Assembly: GCA_028671895.1 (NCBI GenBank)
Contig: CM053802.1
Location: 15,259,631 to 15,323,630 of the forward strand
Direction of reading: 5' to 3'
DNA length: 64,000 nucleotides
Source: Oenanthe sinensis
Taxonomy: Eukaryota > Streptophyta > Magnoliopsida > Apiales > Apiaceae
Shown here: positions 33,635 to 45,423 of the stretch, one piece after another
Layout of the letters: each line of letters starts with the position of its first letter
Numbering within the stretch: the first letter of the stretch is position 1
The notes under the pieces: model-generated
Databases searched by the model: none
The model's input: the letters and a program-made list of their open reading frames with translations, nothing else
What the model was told of the DNA's origin: nothing
Translations under genes and position numbers: made by a program

Positions 33635-34397
33635 AAATGTCTAAAATGGTACAGCGTTAGAAAATAGTCCGAAATAGTACTCAAAAATGTTAGATTTTCT
33701 AGCATTTAGCTAAAATACTTAAAACGTTAAATCATCTAGTATTTGGGTATAATTTTTTTTTAAAAAAATCTCAAACGCAAGACAATCTAAGCATGTAGGA
33801 GCCCTCAACGCTAGATCGTCTGACGTTTGGGGACTCTAAACGTGACTTGAAGTTGGGTTTTATGCTAAAACACGGCATAATGTCACGTTTTTCTCAAAAA
33901 ATTTACAAAAAAATAAAAGTAAAAATGCAAGTTGATGTTGAGTTTTAAAAAAAATTAAGCTTAATATTTCAAAAACCTAAACCCAATCAGGAAATTAATA
34001 AATCCTAAAATATTAAAAATGATTAAATTAGGGTCCTAACTTTAATTAGGCCATAAACCATAAATCGTTGAATATTCTATTATAATTTTATAAATTCAAA
34101 TACTCAACTTTTAATTCAAGTTTAATATTTCTAAAAATCAATTAGGAAATTGATAAACCCTAAAGTATTAAAAACGGTTAAATTAGATGTGTTTGGTGTT
34201 GGGTTATGTTATTATTATTATTTTATTAGGAGTAAAAGCAAAAAAAAATTGTAAAGGCTACACGATGCAGCGTGTAGGGCTAAAAAAATAGTAAACGCTA
34301 CACGATGTACCGTGTAGGGCAAAAATAATGAGACACTACTAGCGTCTCCAGGTGCCGTTTTGGGTCATCTCTCCGAATATTATCATTTTAGACATTT
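33635..34397. mobile_element. Candidate TIR element with internal repeats
   Basis: The ends are inverted: AAATGTCTAAAATGGTA at 33635 and, on the other strand, AAATGTCTAAAATGATA ending at 34397. Inside are AACGTGAC/GTCACGTT inverted words (about 33840-33895), a partial duplication of an AATCAGGAAATTRATAAA segment (about 33990 and 34140), and two 40 bp tandem units at 34251-34330. No transposase. No target duplication was found, so the superfamily is unknown. Confidence 0.4.
34251..34330. repeat. Two 40 bp tandem units, each with a hairpin
   Basis: Each unit contains CTACACGATG-NN-CGTGTAG type sequence, where CTACACG pairs with CGTGTAG around a six-base loop. The second unit differs from the first at only a few bases. 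Confidence 0.8.
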
Positions 34398-37300
34398 GAA
34401 TTAAAAATAATGACATAGTGGACCTTTTCTCATTTGCATCATCATCCCCACCAAATGGGTTAAGAGAGATTAAAACACGCTTTCAAGCCGATCTTGATAA
34501 ATTAATAAATGAAAATTTCGAACCTTTAAAGTGAAAAACAAACATGACATTATTTCAGTCCTGAATCGATTAAAATTCTAGTCCGTCACTAGTCTTCCCA
34601 CATGCTAAAAAGAGCTCGATAGTTCAAAAATATATGGAAACTGTAAAAGAATAGTCGTGCACGCATGGACTGTTAGCTGGACAACCTAGATTGCTAGTAC
34701 AATTTTATGCGATTGCAAATAAAACTAGTGGATAAGGTATCTTTTGAAAAATTTTGTATTTAAAAAACATCGGACAGAAATACGAAGGTGTAAACTCAAT
34801 ATTTATGTCTGGAGCTACAAATCTGAAATCTTCCGACTGATAAAGTAAATGTTGTTTGAATGGACAGTCATGACTCTACTCGGTGTAGAGATGAGTCAGG
34901 TATATTTATCCTTACTGCATGCAGATTAAACTCTACGAATAATGTATATATGGAGTATTACTTTGTTATACAGGCTAGTATGGAGTATTACTTTGTTATA
35001 TAGGCTAAGACGTGTTTGTGGTTCTTTATAAGAAGTTTATAAGTTGAGAAATACGTACATTTTTCAAACCGATCCATAACACAACTATCCTGAAAATTTG
35101 TGTAATAAGTATGGAATTTATACTTATAATTTACGTACATTTTTGATAAGTCAAACTGAGACTGCCTAAGCCTGGGAGCCCAGAGAAGTTGTATAAGCCT
35201 GGGATTTATGCTTATCTTTTACGGCTGCTGTGAGTTTTTGTTTGATTGATATTTGTTAATTGTGAATAGTTACAATGTTACGATGGTAACATTGTCCCAC
35301 AAAACCTCCCAAATGGTTTGTAAAGGCTGATACATCACAGTATAATTGAATTCCAATAATTCTTCTCATTTGAAAGCTTGGATCATTTTCTGGTGGCTCC
35401 TACAACGCTCTTGTTAATTATACACACACACAGAGATCCAGATATGTGTATGTATGTTTGTCGTCAAGAGTTGAATTTGATGGACATCGTATCTACTTGG
35501 TTTATGCTGGGAAAAGGTTATTCTACCAGGGAAGAAGCCAATTAGCCAAGCAGTAGTGGGGAGCATTCAGGATATAAAACGAAGTACGTTTTCGGAGAAT
35601 CTTCAGATTTATCCCTGTTTACCTTTTAATTTGTCACTGGATCACCTCACCTCTAATCTTCAGAATAATCCAATGCCAATGTTCCATTCCAACCAACCAG
35701 ACACATTATAAATCTAAACATAATTTCGAAATCGTTACTTTGCAATATACAAGCCCACAATAAATCTAACGTAAATCTAAAGGAAATAAGTCTCTCAGTT
35801 TCAAACAATATGTCACAAAATAATGCTGTTGTCAGATTAACTGCAGCAGTAAGTATGTTACGACAAAAGATTCCAGGACAAACCATTGATGTCCATATCA
35901 AAGTTAACTTGCTAACTTGGAGAAAAAAAAGAGGTAAAAAGACAACTGCCAGAAATGTGGGTTATACATATATGATTCTGATCATCACCACAAGACAGAA
36001 TCACACTGTTATATTTCAAATAATGTACATGAAACCATTTAAAATATACTCATCACTGGAAAAGGTGTAGCTACTATAACATGACATAAATACCTGAAGT
36101 GATGTAAACATTGGCAAATCAAACTGTTGTAGTGTAGCATGTGTTCATGTTTATAATAATTGATATAAAGCTACAGCACTACTGAGTATAGTCATTGTCA
36201 ATAATCAATATATATATGAGGTATATAGCATGTAGCCAAGGCACTTGTTAGTTGTTACAGTATAATTTGTTCAACTTAAGTTCACATACCAGATTATGCA
36301 GTTCTATTGTTGGTTTAGAAAGTTGAACAAATTAGAGAAAGTGAACAAATTATTATACAGTATAATAACAGGCACGCCTACCAGATTATGCAGTTTTATT
36401 GTTGGTTTAGAAAGTTAAGATGAATAGAGTAACTTCCTTTTCGTACTTGCTACCAGATCCCCTGGTAGCAATTTCGATATTGGGGGATTCAGCAATATTA
36501 AAATTTTAGCAACTTTGTTCAACAACTCTAAATATTATAGCGCGAAGGCTACACAAGGGTTCAAGATTAAATCCGACTAAAGACCGGAGTCACGTATCTC
36601 TATGTACTGCAGACAGGACCAGTTATGTTTAATCTTAGGAACAACATGGACTGGACCAAAATCAGACCGGATATGGACCGAATATATCAATTCATTATCT
36701 ACATGATTGCTAACAGCTTCCTTCATTAATAATAGATGTTCTGAAAATCAGAATCAACCATTTATCTTTAGATAGATAACTGAGAATAAGGTCAAAGCAC
36801 TAGTCTGGGTTTCTGTTGATTCTTGGGGAATGGTAATAGACTATTTCCTTTGCATTATAATCTATTGTTTAAGATGGCTCCCTATTTCTCCTTTCCTGTT
36901 CCTGTAAATTAGAGAAAGTGAAATTACTTTTGTGGTTTCCATCCCATTGCATGTGCAAGAACAAACCAACTCAGCTCAAACTCATATACTAGTCATAAAA
37001 AATAAGAAAAAAAGCAATAATGAAGTTATAAAACAAAACAATTTTCAAAATTATGGACCAACATTATCACCACAATCGAAGAGGTTCAATATTTGACCCT
37101 GAAACACCCAGTCATTCTGAGATGGTAAATATTCAGTCCTATCAGATCTCTTTTCAAGCAAGAAACATCTAGCAAGGAAAAGGATGCTATTACTGTTTGT
37201 GCAATCGGAAACAGAACTAGTACTTCAAAAAAAAACAGAACTAGTTCACCAACTTATGTGACTATACCAACATTACTAAGTCTAATTATTGTTGCTTGGG

Positions 37301-37948
37301 GAATAAAAAGCAAAAAAGATAGGTCCTTTCTGTTTTTTCACGATCCTGGACCGGACACCGGATCAAAAAAAATCTTGGCTTTTACCAACCGTGGACCAGA
37401 TTGGATTTGTCCGGTCTGGTTCTGGAAAAAAAACCCAGTTCAGACCAGCTTTTTGCCCAGGAAAGATGATTTTAAAAAATTACGCTTGGAAAATGGTGAG
37501 AGATGGTAGTATTCAACTATCCACCAGTGCAAAGAGCTCTCACGTCTAAAGTCCGGAGAAGGTAGCAATTCACTTTTTCTGTTTCCCATCTTTTTAACAA
37601 ATCATAAACTAAATTGTACAGTGCTATCTACTACCTATTTCCGTCGAAAGCTATTCAACTCTATGCATCACCACTATATAACAGAAAATGGGAGTTGGGC
37701 AGATTATTAAAGATCAAAGAAATTGGAATATGCACCTTTAACAATGACAACTATAACCGTGAAATAATAGGCAAGAACCTTGACAGGTTCTATGTTCTTT
37801 CCAATTATTGTTTAAACATGTTTTCTTTTTTAATTACAGAACTCATAAGCAAATGGTCATGGATATTTAATATCTGAAACAAAAGAATTTTGCTCGACAC
37901 TGGGTGGTAATGAACAGGTATCATAAATATAGGAATAGTTTTGTACAA
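34398..37948. other. Gene-free DNA with small repeats
   Basis: 34951-35010 is two tandem 30 bp units (TGGAGTATTACTTTGTTATA...). 36288-36325 and 36380-36417 are near-identical 38-base direct repeats starting ACCAGATTATGCAGTT. 36540-36690 and 37339-37460 are rich in CCGGA/GGACC words like a decayed hAT-type repeat, the second ending TTTTTGCCC. Short open frames (35810, 37258, 37614) have no recognisable protein content. Confidence 0.5.
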
Positions 37949-38037
37949 TTACTCGGTTAATATTCTGTACAAAAGAAATACTAGGAAAATACAGAGATAC
38001 GAAAATATTGTGAAGAAAAGGACTAAACAATATACCT

Positions 38038-38340
38038 GTAACTTTAAAAAGTCTTTCATCTCATAGTTATCAACTTCTACCATCATTGAACCCAGTCCCC
38101 GTCCAACCTGGCCCAGCATGTCCTCTATCCTTGGGTACTGCTCCAACTTCCTTTCCTCATCCTTAGACTACAGTTCTCTTCTTCCTTCCTTCACCATCAA
38201 CTTGAGCTTGTTGATGCTGACCATTCGTTACTGTAGCATTCCCATCATTTCCTTGATCAGACAGATTGCCGAGGGATCCAATAGTTGATCCTAGTGAACT
38301 GGGGACTCATACTGTAACAGAAGCTGTTGTCCTCTGTGCA
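38038..38340 (-). pseudogene. Exon-like segment of unknown origin
   Basis: On the minus strand, 38170-38038 translates without interruption to DEERKLEQYPRIEDMLGQVG and on to MVEVDNYEMKDFLKLQ. This reads like an acidic/hydrophobic protein exon and is followed by a GT donor-like site. Upstream (38340-38180) frames such as GNDGNATVTNGQHQQAQVDG are Gln/Asn-rich and hit stops. I do not recognise the family. It may be a decayed gene fragment or chance. Confidence 0.25.
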
Positions 38341-39822
38341 GCCCTCACATTCTAAAATTATTATTTAACAATAGTTATTGTACTTTCTACTGTATTCACA
38401 CAATAATCCACATTTAAGCAACTGAAATGTCAACTGAGCAACCAGAAAGTCTCAATTTTTTAGAGTAAATGTTAATTCAGTTTGGCAACACATTCAAATA
38501 AAAGACAATTAGGTATACTTATCCCCTGCCCAGGTAACTGCAGACTTTCAGCAACTAGTAGTATTATACGATCTACTACAGTGCATGCATATAATATGTA
38601 TTACATTAACTATTACTGATTAATGCTTTCTGACAGCGCATGTAATGCACATTTCTTAACCAACAGATAAGAAACCGCATAATTTATTTAATCCGTGTAA
38701 AGATAATTCACGATAGTGCTAATATTATTAGTGATTTTATGAAATACTGCTTGCATATATGTATACACACAAATACATCATCATCATCAGCCTAAAAAGG
38801 TGTCATAATGATACCAATCTAGCTAGAAACATTGGGACTTAAGGTAAGCTATAGAGTAGCTAGACACATTTTGCTCAAAGGTTAAAAGGGTTTAAGGTAG
38901 TTGATAGGTTTCTAAGAGAATCAAATAAATTATATATGCTTATGTTATGTTTGCTTGTTCGCAGGGATTTACATAAAGATAACTCCATGTCAGATTCCTG
39001 GAAGATAAGCAAAATCTTGCCAGAATTTTTATTTATTTATTTTGGGAGTATGGGAAGTCAGCAATCAGCATCATCTCCAGTCTGAACAATCGAGATTTCC
39101 ACTGCAACCTTCATATATCTATATTATTTCAATATCTCTATATCCCGCTTTGAGTTTAGTTATTATTCAGTATTAATCATCATGTCGTGCTTTTAAATTA
39201 ATAATTTACTTTTGTTTATTATATTGCAAGTCTAAGCAAATATATCCCAGGAGAAGACGAAATTAAGTTAAATAATTATTTCCAGGTTAAACTCCTCAAG
39301 AAGGAATTCTATAACTTGGTTTTCAACAACAGTGATAGGCCTCTGAGTATTGTTCTAGGTAACTTGATTTGGGTTCCCATTCCTAGATTAATTCTAATCA
39401 TTTCATTTAATATAAATAATAATTCTTGTTCACTTTTGTTATCAAAATTTCTGGATTTAAATATTTAGGGCATTATTTGGATTATAATTTTCTTTTAAGA
39501 AGTTTTCTCTTCATTTGCTCAACCAATCAATTTAGATAAAACATGACTACAACGAATCAACACTATTTTATGCATTTACAGGTCTATAATTAGTGGAATA
39601 TATTTATAACATAAAATAGTACAATGTCTAATCTCAGATGTCCTGTAAACAGAGGGCTTTCTAGACAAACTCTTACCAAAATTCTTCATGGTCCAATCAT
39701 CAACGTATCTTCAATTTACTCTGCTTTAGAATTGAGTTTTTAAGCAAAAAATAACCACCAATTGTCTTCAATTTACTTTGCTTCTGGTTTCAATGTATGG
39801 AGAGATTTTCGGTTTTACTTTG
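38341..39822. other. Gene-free DNA
   Basis: No coding frame, terminal repeat or RNA gene recognised. Confidence 0.5.
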
Positions 39823-40499
39823 TGATGCAGGACAAAAATAAAAACAAGTAAAGGGATAGATAATTGTGGATTAACCACAGAAAACCCATACGCATCCAAC
39901 CGTAGAATAACCACTACCCCTGAGATTTCTCAATCGCAAAAGAGAAGAATATGCATGGATCGCAACCCATAACAAGAGAGAAACAATTCTCAATTTCAAT
40001 ATCAATCAAAATCTTTCAATAATAAAATATTACATCTCCTGGAGTAAATCCCTAAACTTAGTCACCAAGTAAGATCTCTATAATAAAGGAAATAAATCAT
40101 TTTTCTAATTCTCTACCATATTCTAGAATATTCCTAATAATATACTCCCTCTGTCCCAATTCAAGTGTCTTGCTTGACTTTTAGAGGTCAATTTGACAAA
40201 GTTTTGACCGAAAATTATATATATAATATAATTATAAAAAATTAAAAAAGTAATATCATTAGAAAATATATTATATCTACTTTAAAATGTAACTTTTAAT
40301 TTTTAAAAATTGTAAAAGAATAATCTTTAATCTTCGGTCAAAGTTTGGTCAAATTGACCACCAAAAGTCAAACAAGCCACTTGAATTGGGACGGAGGGAG
40401 TATATAATTAAACTATATAATGAATTACAATTAAATTTACACCTAAACAATAACATAAAATATATACAAACTAATATTTTAATTTCTCGTTCCACATCA
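39823..40499 (-). repeat. 3' LTR of the TR-GAG-like element (interrupted by a MITE)
   Basis: Matches 41213-41619 along its length, apart from a 256 bp Stowaway insertion at 40145-40400 and nearby AT indels. Without the MITE it would be about 420 bases, close to the 407 of its partner. Confidence 0.85.
40145..40400. mobile_element. Stowaway MITE, complete, nested in an LTR
   Basis: 256 bp flanked by TA on both sides (40143-40144, 40401-40402). The ends read inward CTCCCTCTGTCCCAATTCAA and CTCCCTCCGTCCCAATTCAA and stay complementary for about 38 bases with roughly three mismatches. Subterminal TTGACTTTT, GGTCAAT and TTTGAC words continue the inverted symmetry. The partner LTR at 41213-41619 lacks the insert, giving a near-empty-site control. 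Confidence 0.95.
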
Positions 40500-41060
40500 T
40501 TCTCCTCGCCTTTGAAAAAACTCGTCCACGAGTTTTATAAAATTTAAGAATCAACGAACAAAGAGATGATTCGTAGTAGCACTCGAAGACATTCAATTCT
40601 AACTCCATAAGTGAGATCTTTGGAAGCAATATGGAAAACATATGATATCTTGATGTGTTAGCAGTTTTCCTTATGATGTCATAGCCTAAAAAATCAATAT
40701 GCTCCACTATGATATTGTCAGTTTTTTCCCCCACAACTCCAATTTTAGACACATCCTCATCTCCATGGTAGTTAATTGGTGTTCTTTGCACTCTTTCTCC
40801 ATGAAATTCAACAAATTCAAGTTCCACGTTCCTTTGATCGTCATTAGATTGATGTTGGGTCGGGAACGAAGGTCTTACAGGTGGAGTATTATGTCGTATA
40901 CCAAGTTTATCCATAATTTCTTTGAGTGTTGCTTGCACATCTACAAACTCAAATCTTCAACTTTATTCTCCAAATTTCGTAATCTCGTATTGTTTTGCTC
41001 CATAAAAACATCAAGGCGGTTGTTAACCATCATCGTATCAAGCATCTCTTATATCTCGGC
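40471..41060 (-). pseudogene. Gag-like fragment of the TR-GAG-like element
   Basis: A minus-strand frame from about 40950 encodes FEFVDVQATLKEIMDKLGIR followed by RHNTPPVRPSFPTQHQSNDD, like the N-terminal leader of plant Ty3/gypsy gag proteins, where such a helix precedes the capsid domain. Just upstream in another frame is MMVNNRLDVFMEQNNTRLRN and LENKVEDL, coiled-coil-like, so a frameshift near 40950 probably separates two parts of one protein. No zinc knuckle, protease or RT is present. Confidence 0.5.
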
Positions 41061-41212
41061 CATAGAAGTTTTTTTTCCAGATATACAGTGCTGATGAACA
41101 GTGATGGTGAATAGTGCTGATGAACAGTGATTTTTTTCATGTGTGTGTGAAAACCCTAGATCTATCAACAATTAAGAAATTGATGTAGAAACCTAAGCTC
41201 TTGATACCACTT

Positions 41213-41619
41213 TGATGCACGACGAGAATAAAGACAATGAAAAGGATAGATAATAGTGGATTAACCACATAAAACCCACGAACCTCTAAGTGATCCAACC
41301 GCATAAGAACCACTACCCCTAGGATTTCTCAACCGCAGAAGAGAAGAACATGCATGGATCACAACCCATAGCAACAAGAGAAACAATTATTAATTTTAAT
41401 ATCAATAAAAGTCTTCCAATAATAAAATACTACATCTCCTTGTATAGAAGTAAATCCCTAAACTTATCTCTATAATAAAAAAAATAAATCCTTTTTCTAA
41501 TTCTCTACCATATTCTTGAATATTCCTAATAATTTATAATAAATTACGATTAAATTTACACCTAAACAATAACATAACAATATATATAACCTAATATTTT
41601 AATTTCTCGTTTCGCATCA
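41213..41619 (-). repeat. 5' LTR of the TR-GAG-like element
   Basis: 407 bp, adjacent to the primer-binding site (41195-41209). It is the MITE-free partner of 39823-40499. Confidence 0.85.
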
Positions 41620-43790
41620 TTTTGATTTTGAGCATCTCTAAGATTTAGCTTTTGATGTTTGATCAGGCTTAGTTTTGGTGGACTGGAACAAATGGCACCA
41701 GCAAGGAGTACCCAGTGGAGGATCTTCTTGTTTTGCCTACGAAGCCATGACGAAGTTTGGCTCAGTGTAGCCAGAATCTGGATGCTAACTGGTACAGGGC
41801 CAGTGAAGGAGTGAGGAGTCTGCTGAAGTGGGATTTTGACTCTGTTCATGTTGCAACAGGTCCCTTTGCGTTCTTTTAGTGGGGCTACATTTTTGGAATA
41901 TGTTTTCTCAAAATTTCCTCTTCTGGATTGGATTTGAAGTCTGTTGTAGCCATATTTAAATAATTTTTAAAGTTGCGGAAACATTGGATTGACTTAATTA
42001 AAAAAAATCTCTTCTTTAACAGGCTCTAGTAAAATGTCCATAGTGACAGCTTTGGATTGTTGAGAAGGAAGAAAAGGATTTGTGGTTGAATCTGTTTTGG
42101 CGAATCTCTCATTCTTGTTGAAACTCCATTTTCACAGGGAAGTGAAATGTGCACAACACGCCAAGTTTTCTTTCCATTTTTTCCAATTAGTTGAAGCAAA
42201 ATTGTCCAAAATATCCTAATACATTAATTGCATTGATTATTTTGGACAATAAATGGCTCAGATGATGTAAAGTGACACGCTTTATATAGTTTGGTGATCG
42301 AAGTTCTGGGTGGTTCCATAATAGGTCTACCATACTGTATATGGCAATATGGCGGGGGATTGAAATTCCAATTTACCCTTAAAAGGAATATAGAACTTCT
42401 CTTGGAGTTAATACAAGTCAAAAGAAGTTGCAGAACTAGTCTAAGGTTCACTGATAATAGTATAACATTTGTACCACGACATTAAACAATAGTAAAGCCA
42501 AGAGTTTGTGACTGTAAATTGTGATAGTTTGATTGTAATAAAATCTAGAGTTTTGAAACATTTTTAAGTAAGAGAACTTCCTAGGTGCAGAAATTTGTAA
42601 AATCTTACCTTAGATTTCACATGGCAACAACAATCTATATATGGAACACTGTAGCGTGCAAGAACTGTGTAAGTACTTGCATTAAGAGGCAGAGGTGGAA
42701 AATCAGGTCGGATTTAAAGCCACCAGTCTTCTTTTTAGTTCTTCTACTTTTCTAAATTGAGTATTGTTGCTTTCTTGAACCTATAAAGGTTGATATGTCA
42801 AAAAAAAACACAATTAGTATTATCTTACATTAGAGCTTCAAATCATGTCTATCAAGATTTTAATTATATACCAAACGATTAAGTCTTCGTAACACTTCTT
42901 CTTTATTGCCTCCTCATCCTTCACAGCTTTTTATGCATCTCCCCATACCTAGAGAAAGCAACAATTTTTATTAGATGAATGAGTGAGACACATATAACAA
43001 GGCCTACATAGTTTAGGATAATTTCTCCGTGTAAGAAAATAAATTATAAATACACAATGACAAACATATGAAAATATACACAATTGCAGTAGGAATGTAG
43101 AATTCTAACTAATATTTCAAGTATTAATATTGTATCAAAATCTAGAGAACTTGACTATCACTTTTATTTCTAGTTCTCCGGGGAACTAGCTCTCTCATTT
43201 GAGCACAGCCCTATATGTGTGTGTGTGTGTGTGTTATCCAATACTTTGGAAAAAGCGTTACTTGTATATTGTAATCGTGTTCTCCCATGAATAAAATATA
43301 TTAACATAATATCCATATTAAAATTAAAGTTTAATTAAACTGATTTTTTTTGAAGTTCAAATTGATTAGCATTTGTTAGTGGAGGGTCTATACAAAAAAA
43401 AGACAGTTTAGTAACAAAAATCTTAATAAATAAAACATTGTTAATCAATCATTTTGAAGTAAAGGGAGTGTAGGAAATCATATTCCTGTACTACAGAGCT
43501 AAAAGCCGGCTTATTTACTAGAAGTTAATTCAAACAACAAATATTCTTCCTCCCTCGTGCCAACATTTAGAAACAAACCTAATATACAAGGCCCTATCAG
43601 GTAGTAAACATCTCTACCATGTTTGTTACCATTTTGTTTACACATTTTAACAAAGTTAGTAGTGGTGTCGGTTCAGTGAACCATGTGATTCAGCTGATCT
43701 GTTCATGCAATAAATTTAGGAAGAACATGATGAAGAAACAAGAAGTAATTTTGTGACGATTGGAATGAATGGTATTAATATACTGGACAA
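41620..43790. other. Gene-free DNA
   Basis: No convincing exon. 41640-41860 is GC-richer and open on both strands but resembles no family that I know. 43216-43233 is a short (GT)n tract. Nothing else stands out. Confidence 0.5.
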
Positions 43791-44071
43791 TGTTAAGGGT
43801 ATTATACACCCTTAAGAGATGAACAAATATAAAGTGTTTAAATAAGAAAGGAGATGAGATAGTAGATAGAAAGAGATGAGAGTTGCAAAGAAGACATTTA
43901 TATTTTTTCACATATTCCCCATACAAATAGATATATCTCCTACTTATACAATCTATATTCTTAAAAGATATATAAACTGTCATGTAACCGTCGTAAATCA
44001 GTTATTGTGTAAACTGATTTTCCCTCTAAATGATATTTACTTAAATTATGACAAATACAACTCATGTAACA
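43791..44071 (-). repeat. 3' LTR of the chromovirus
   Basis: 281 bp, starting TGTTAAGGGTATTATAC and ending ATGTAACA on the plus strand. It carries CACCCTTAA-type extra bases absent from the partner LTR and lacks a short AAACTGCCAT-type insert that the partner has. Confidence 0.93.
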
Positions 44072-44086
44072 TTGCTCCTCCCTTCA
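44072..44086 (-). other. Polypurine tract of the chromovirus
   Basis: On the minus strand TGAAGGGAGGAGCAA directly abuts the 3' LTR. It primes plus-strand DNA synthesis in this class of element. Confidence 0.8.
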
Positions 44087-44150
44087 AGAAGACTTGTCCT
44101 CAAGTCTGAAGTCTAGCCAAAGCTGCATCAACCGGAAAATCTGGAAATTT

Positions 44151-45368
44151 TCACAAAAAGTTTTCTGCAATTTCCCAAGTGGCCTCGTGGTCAGGTTTGT
44201 GTAACCATCGAACCAAGTACTGAACTTGAACCGCATTATTAACTTTTCTGATTCTTTTCTGAAGAATAGCTTGAGGAATCTGTATAGAAGTAGGATCAGT
44301 GACGTTCATCCAGCTAGGCAAGGTGAGAGTAAGTGGAGGAGTTCCATGGAAAGCTTTAAGTAAAGACACATGGAAGACATTGTGGATTTGTGCATCTGCT
44401 GGTAACTTGAGCTTATAAGCCACTTTGCCTATCACTGCTTCAACCTGGAAAGGTCCAAAATACCTTTGAGACAATTTCTGATTTGTTCTTCTGTGTATTG
44501 AAACCTGTCTATAGGGTTGGAGTTTTAACCAAACCCAGTCTCCAACTTGAAAAATTCTGTCACTTCTATGTTTATCAGCTTGGTTCTTCATTCTACATTG
44601 AGCTCTTAGCAAATGGTGTTTTAAATCAGCAATCATTAACTCTCTTTTCTGCAAAATTCTATCAATTGTGACATTAGTTGATTCTCCAGCTAAGTAAGGC
44701 AAGTGCAGTGGGGGAGGTTGATTATAAACCACTTCATAAGGTGTAAGACCAGTAGCTGTATGGAAATTGGTATTATACCACCATTCAGCTAAAGGTAACC
44801 AAGAACACCATTCCTTCACATGATCACCGCACATACACCGCAGATAAGTCTCCAAACACCTGTTGACAACTTCAGTTTGACCATCAGTTGCAGGATGATA
44901 AGCTGAAGACAACAAAAACTCTGTACCATGTATAGTGAACAGATTTTTCCAAAATTCGCTCAAGAAAATAGCATCCCTATCACTCACTATGCTTCTAGGC
45001 CAACCATGCAATTTAAACACATTATCTAAATATATTTGTGCCACCTGAACCGCTGTAAAAGGATGAGAAAGTGCTATGAAATGCCCATACTTACTTAATC
45101 TGTCCACTATTACCAAAATTACATCCTTACCATTTGACTTAGGCAAACCAGTGATAAAATCCATAGATATGTCTATCCAAACCTCTTCAGGAACAGGTAG
45201 TGGTTGCAACAGTCCTGGATAAGCCGAAGTGTCATATTTTGCAGATTGACATATTTGACAACTTCTAACAAAACTTCTGACATCTTTTGTAAGCCCTTTC
45301 CATGAAAAAATAGCTTTGATTCTTTTAAGAGTGCTATCTCTACCTGAATGCTCTCCTCCTGGAGTCAT
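44151..45368 (-). pseudogene. Chromovirus integrase with chromodomain
   Basis: About 405 residues at the 3' end of pol. The zinc module is seen as GGEHSGRDSTLKRIKAIFSW and SFVRSCQICQSAKYD; its first His lies upstream in another frame, in IHDS near 45375. The catalytic core shows IDISMDFITGLPKS, SIVSDRDAIFLSEFW and ATDGQTEVVNRCLETYLRCM, giving the D, D and E residues. The GPY/F-type region reads QRYFGPFQVEAVIGKVAYKL. The end, VQYLVRWLHKPDHEATWEI, is a chromodomain, which in chromoviruses directs integration to marked chromatin. The region between 45424 and 45368 has a frameshift at an A9 run and a second compensating one, so this block is cut off from the RNase H upstream. Confidence 0.9.
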
Positions 45369-45423
45369 GTATTGCCAAGATAAAATCTTCTCCTTTAATG
45401 TAGAATCAGGTCCAATAAGAATT

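Larger units (their letters stand above)
39823..41619 (-). mobile_element. Non-autonomous LTR retrotransposon carrying only gag-like sequence (TR-GAG-like)
   Basis: Two related terminal repeats (39823-40499 and 41213-41619) flank an interior of about 710 bases. Both start TGATGCA and end CRCATCA, so the TG...CA ends extend to TGATG...CATCA. On the minus strand the 5' LTR is followed after three bases by TGGTATCAAGAGCTT, a tRNA-Met-like primer site, and the 3' LTR is preceded by GGCGAGGAGAA, a polypurine tract. The flanking pentamers CTTTG and TTTTG are a near-match target duplication. The interior has only a gag-like frame. There is no pol, so movement would depend on a partner element. The LTRs are visibly diverged, hence an old insertion. 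Confidence 0.8.

Noticed and set aside
33432..33635. A 67-codon frame as a small gene
   Set aside because: No recognisable domain, codon use like its AT-rich surroundings, and it lies against a repeat end.
37258..37509. An 83-codon frame at 37.3 kb
   Set aside because: It lies in CCGGA/GGACC-rich repeat DNA and its residues reflect that composition.
41562..41849. Minus-strand frame next to the TR-GAG-like element as a gene
   Set aside because: It crosses the LTR boundary and matches no family that I know; the plus strand is equally open.
43690..44109. Open frames inside the chromovirus 3' LTR and its flank
   Set aside because: They are LTR sequence, repeated in the other LTR without conservation of a reading frame.
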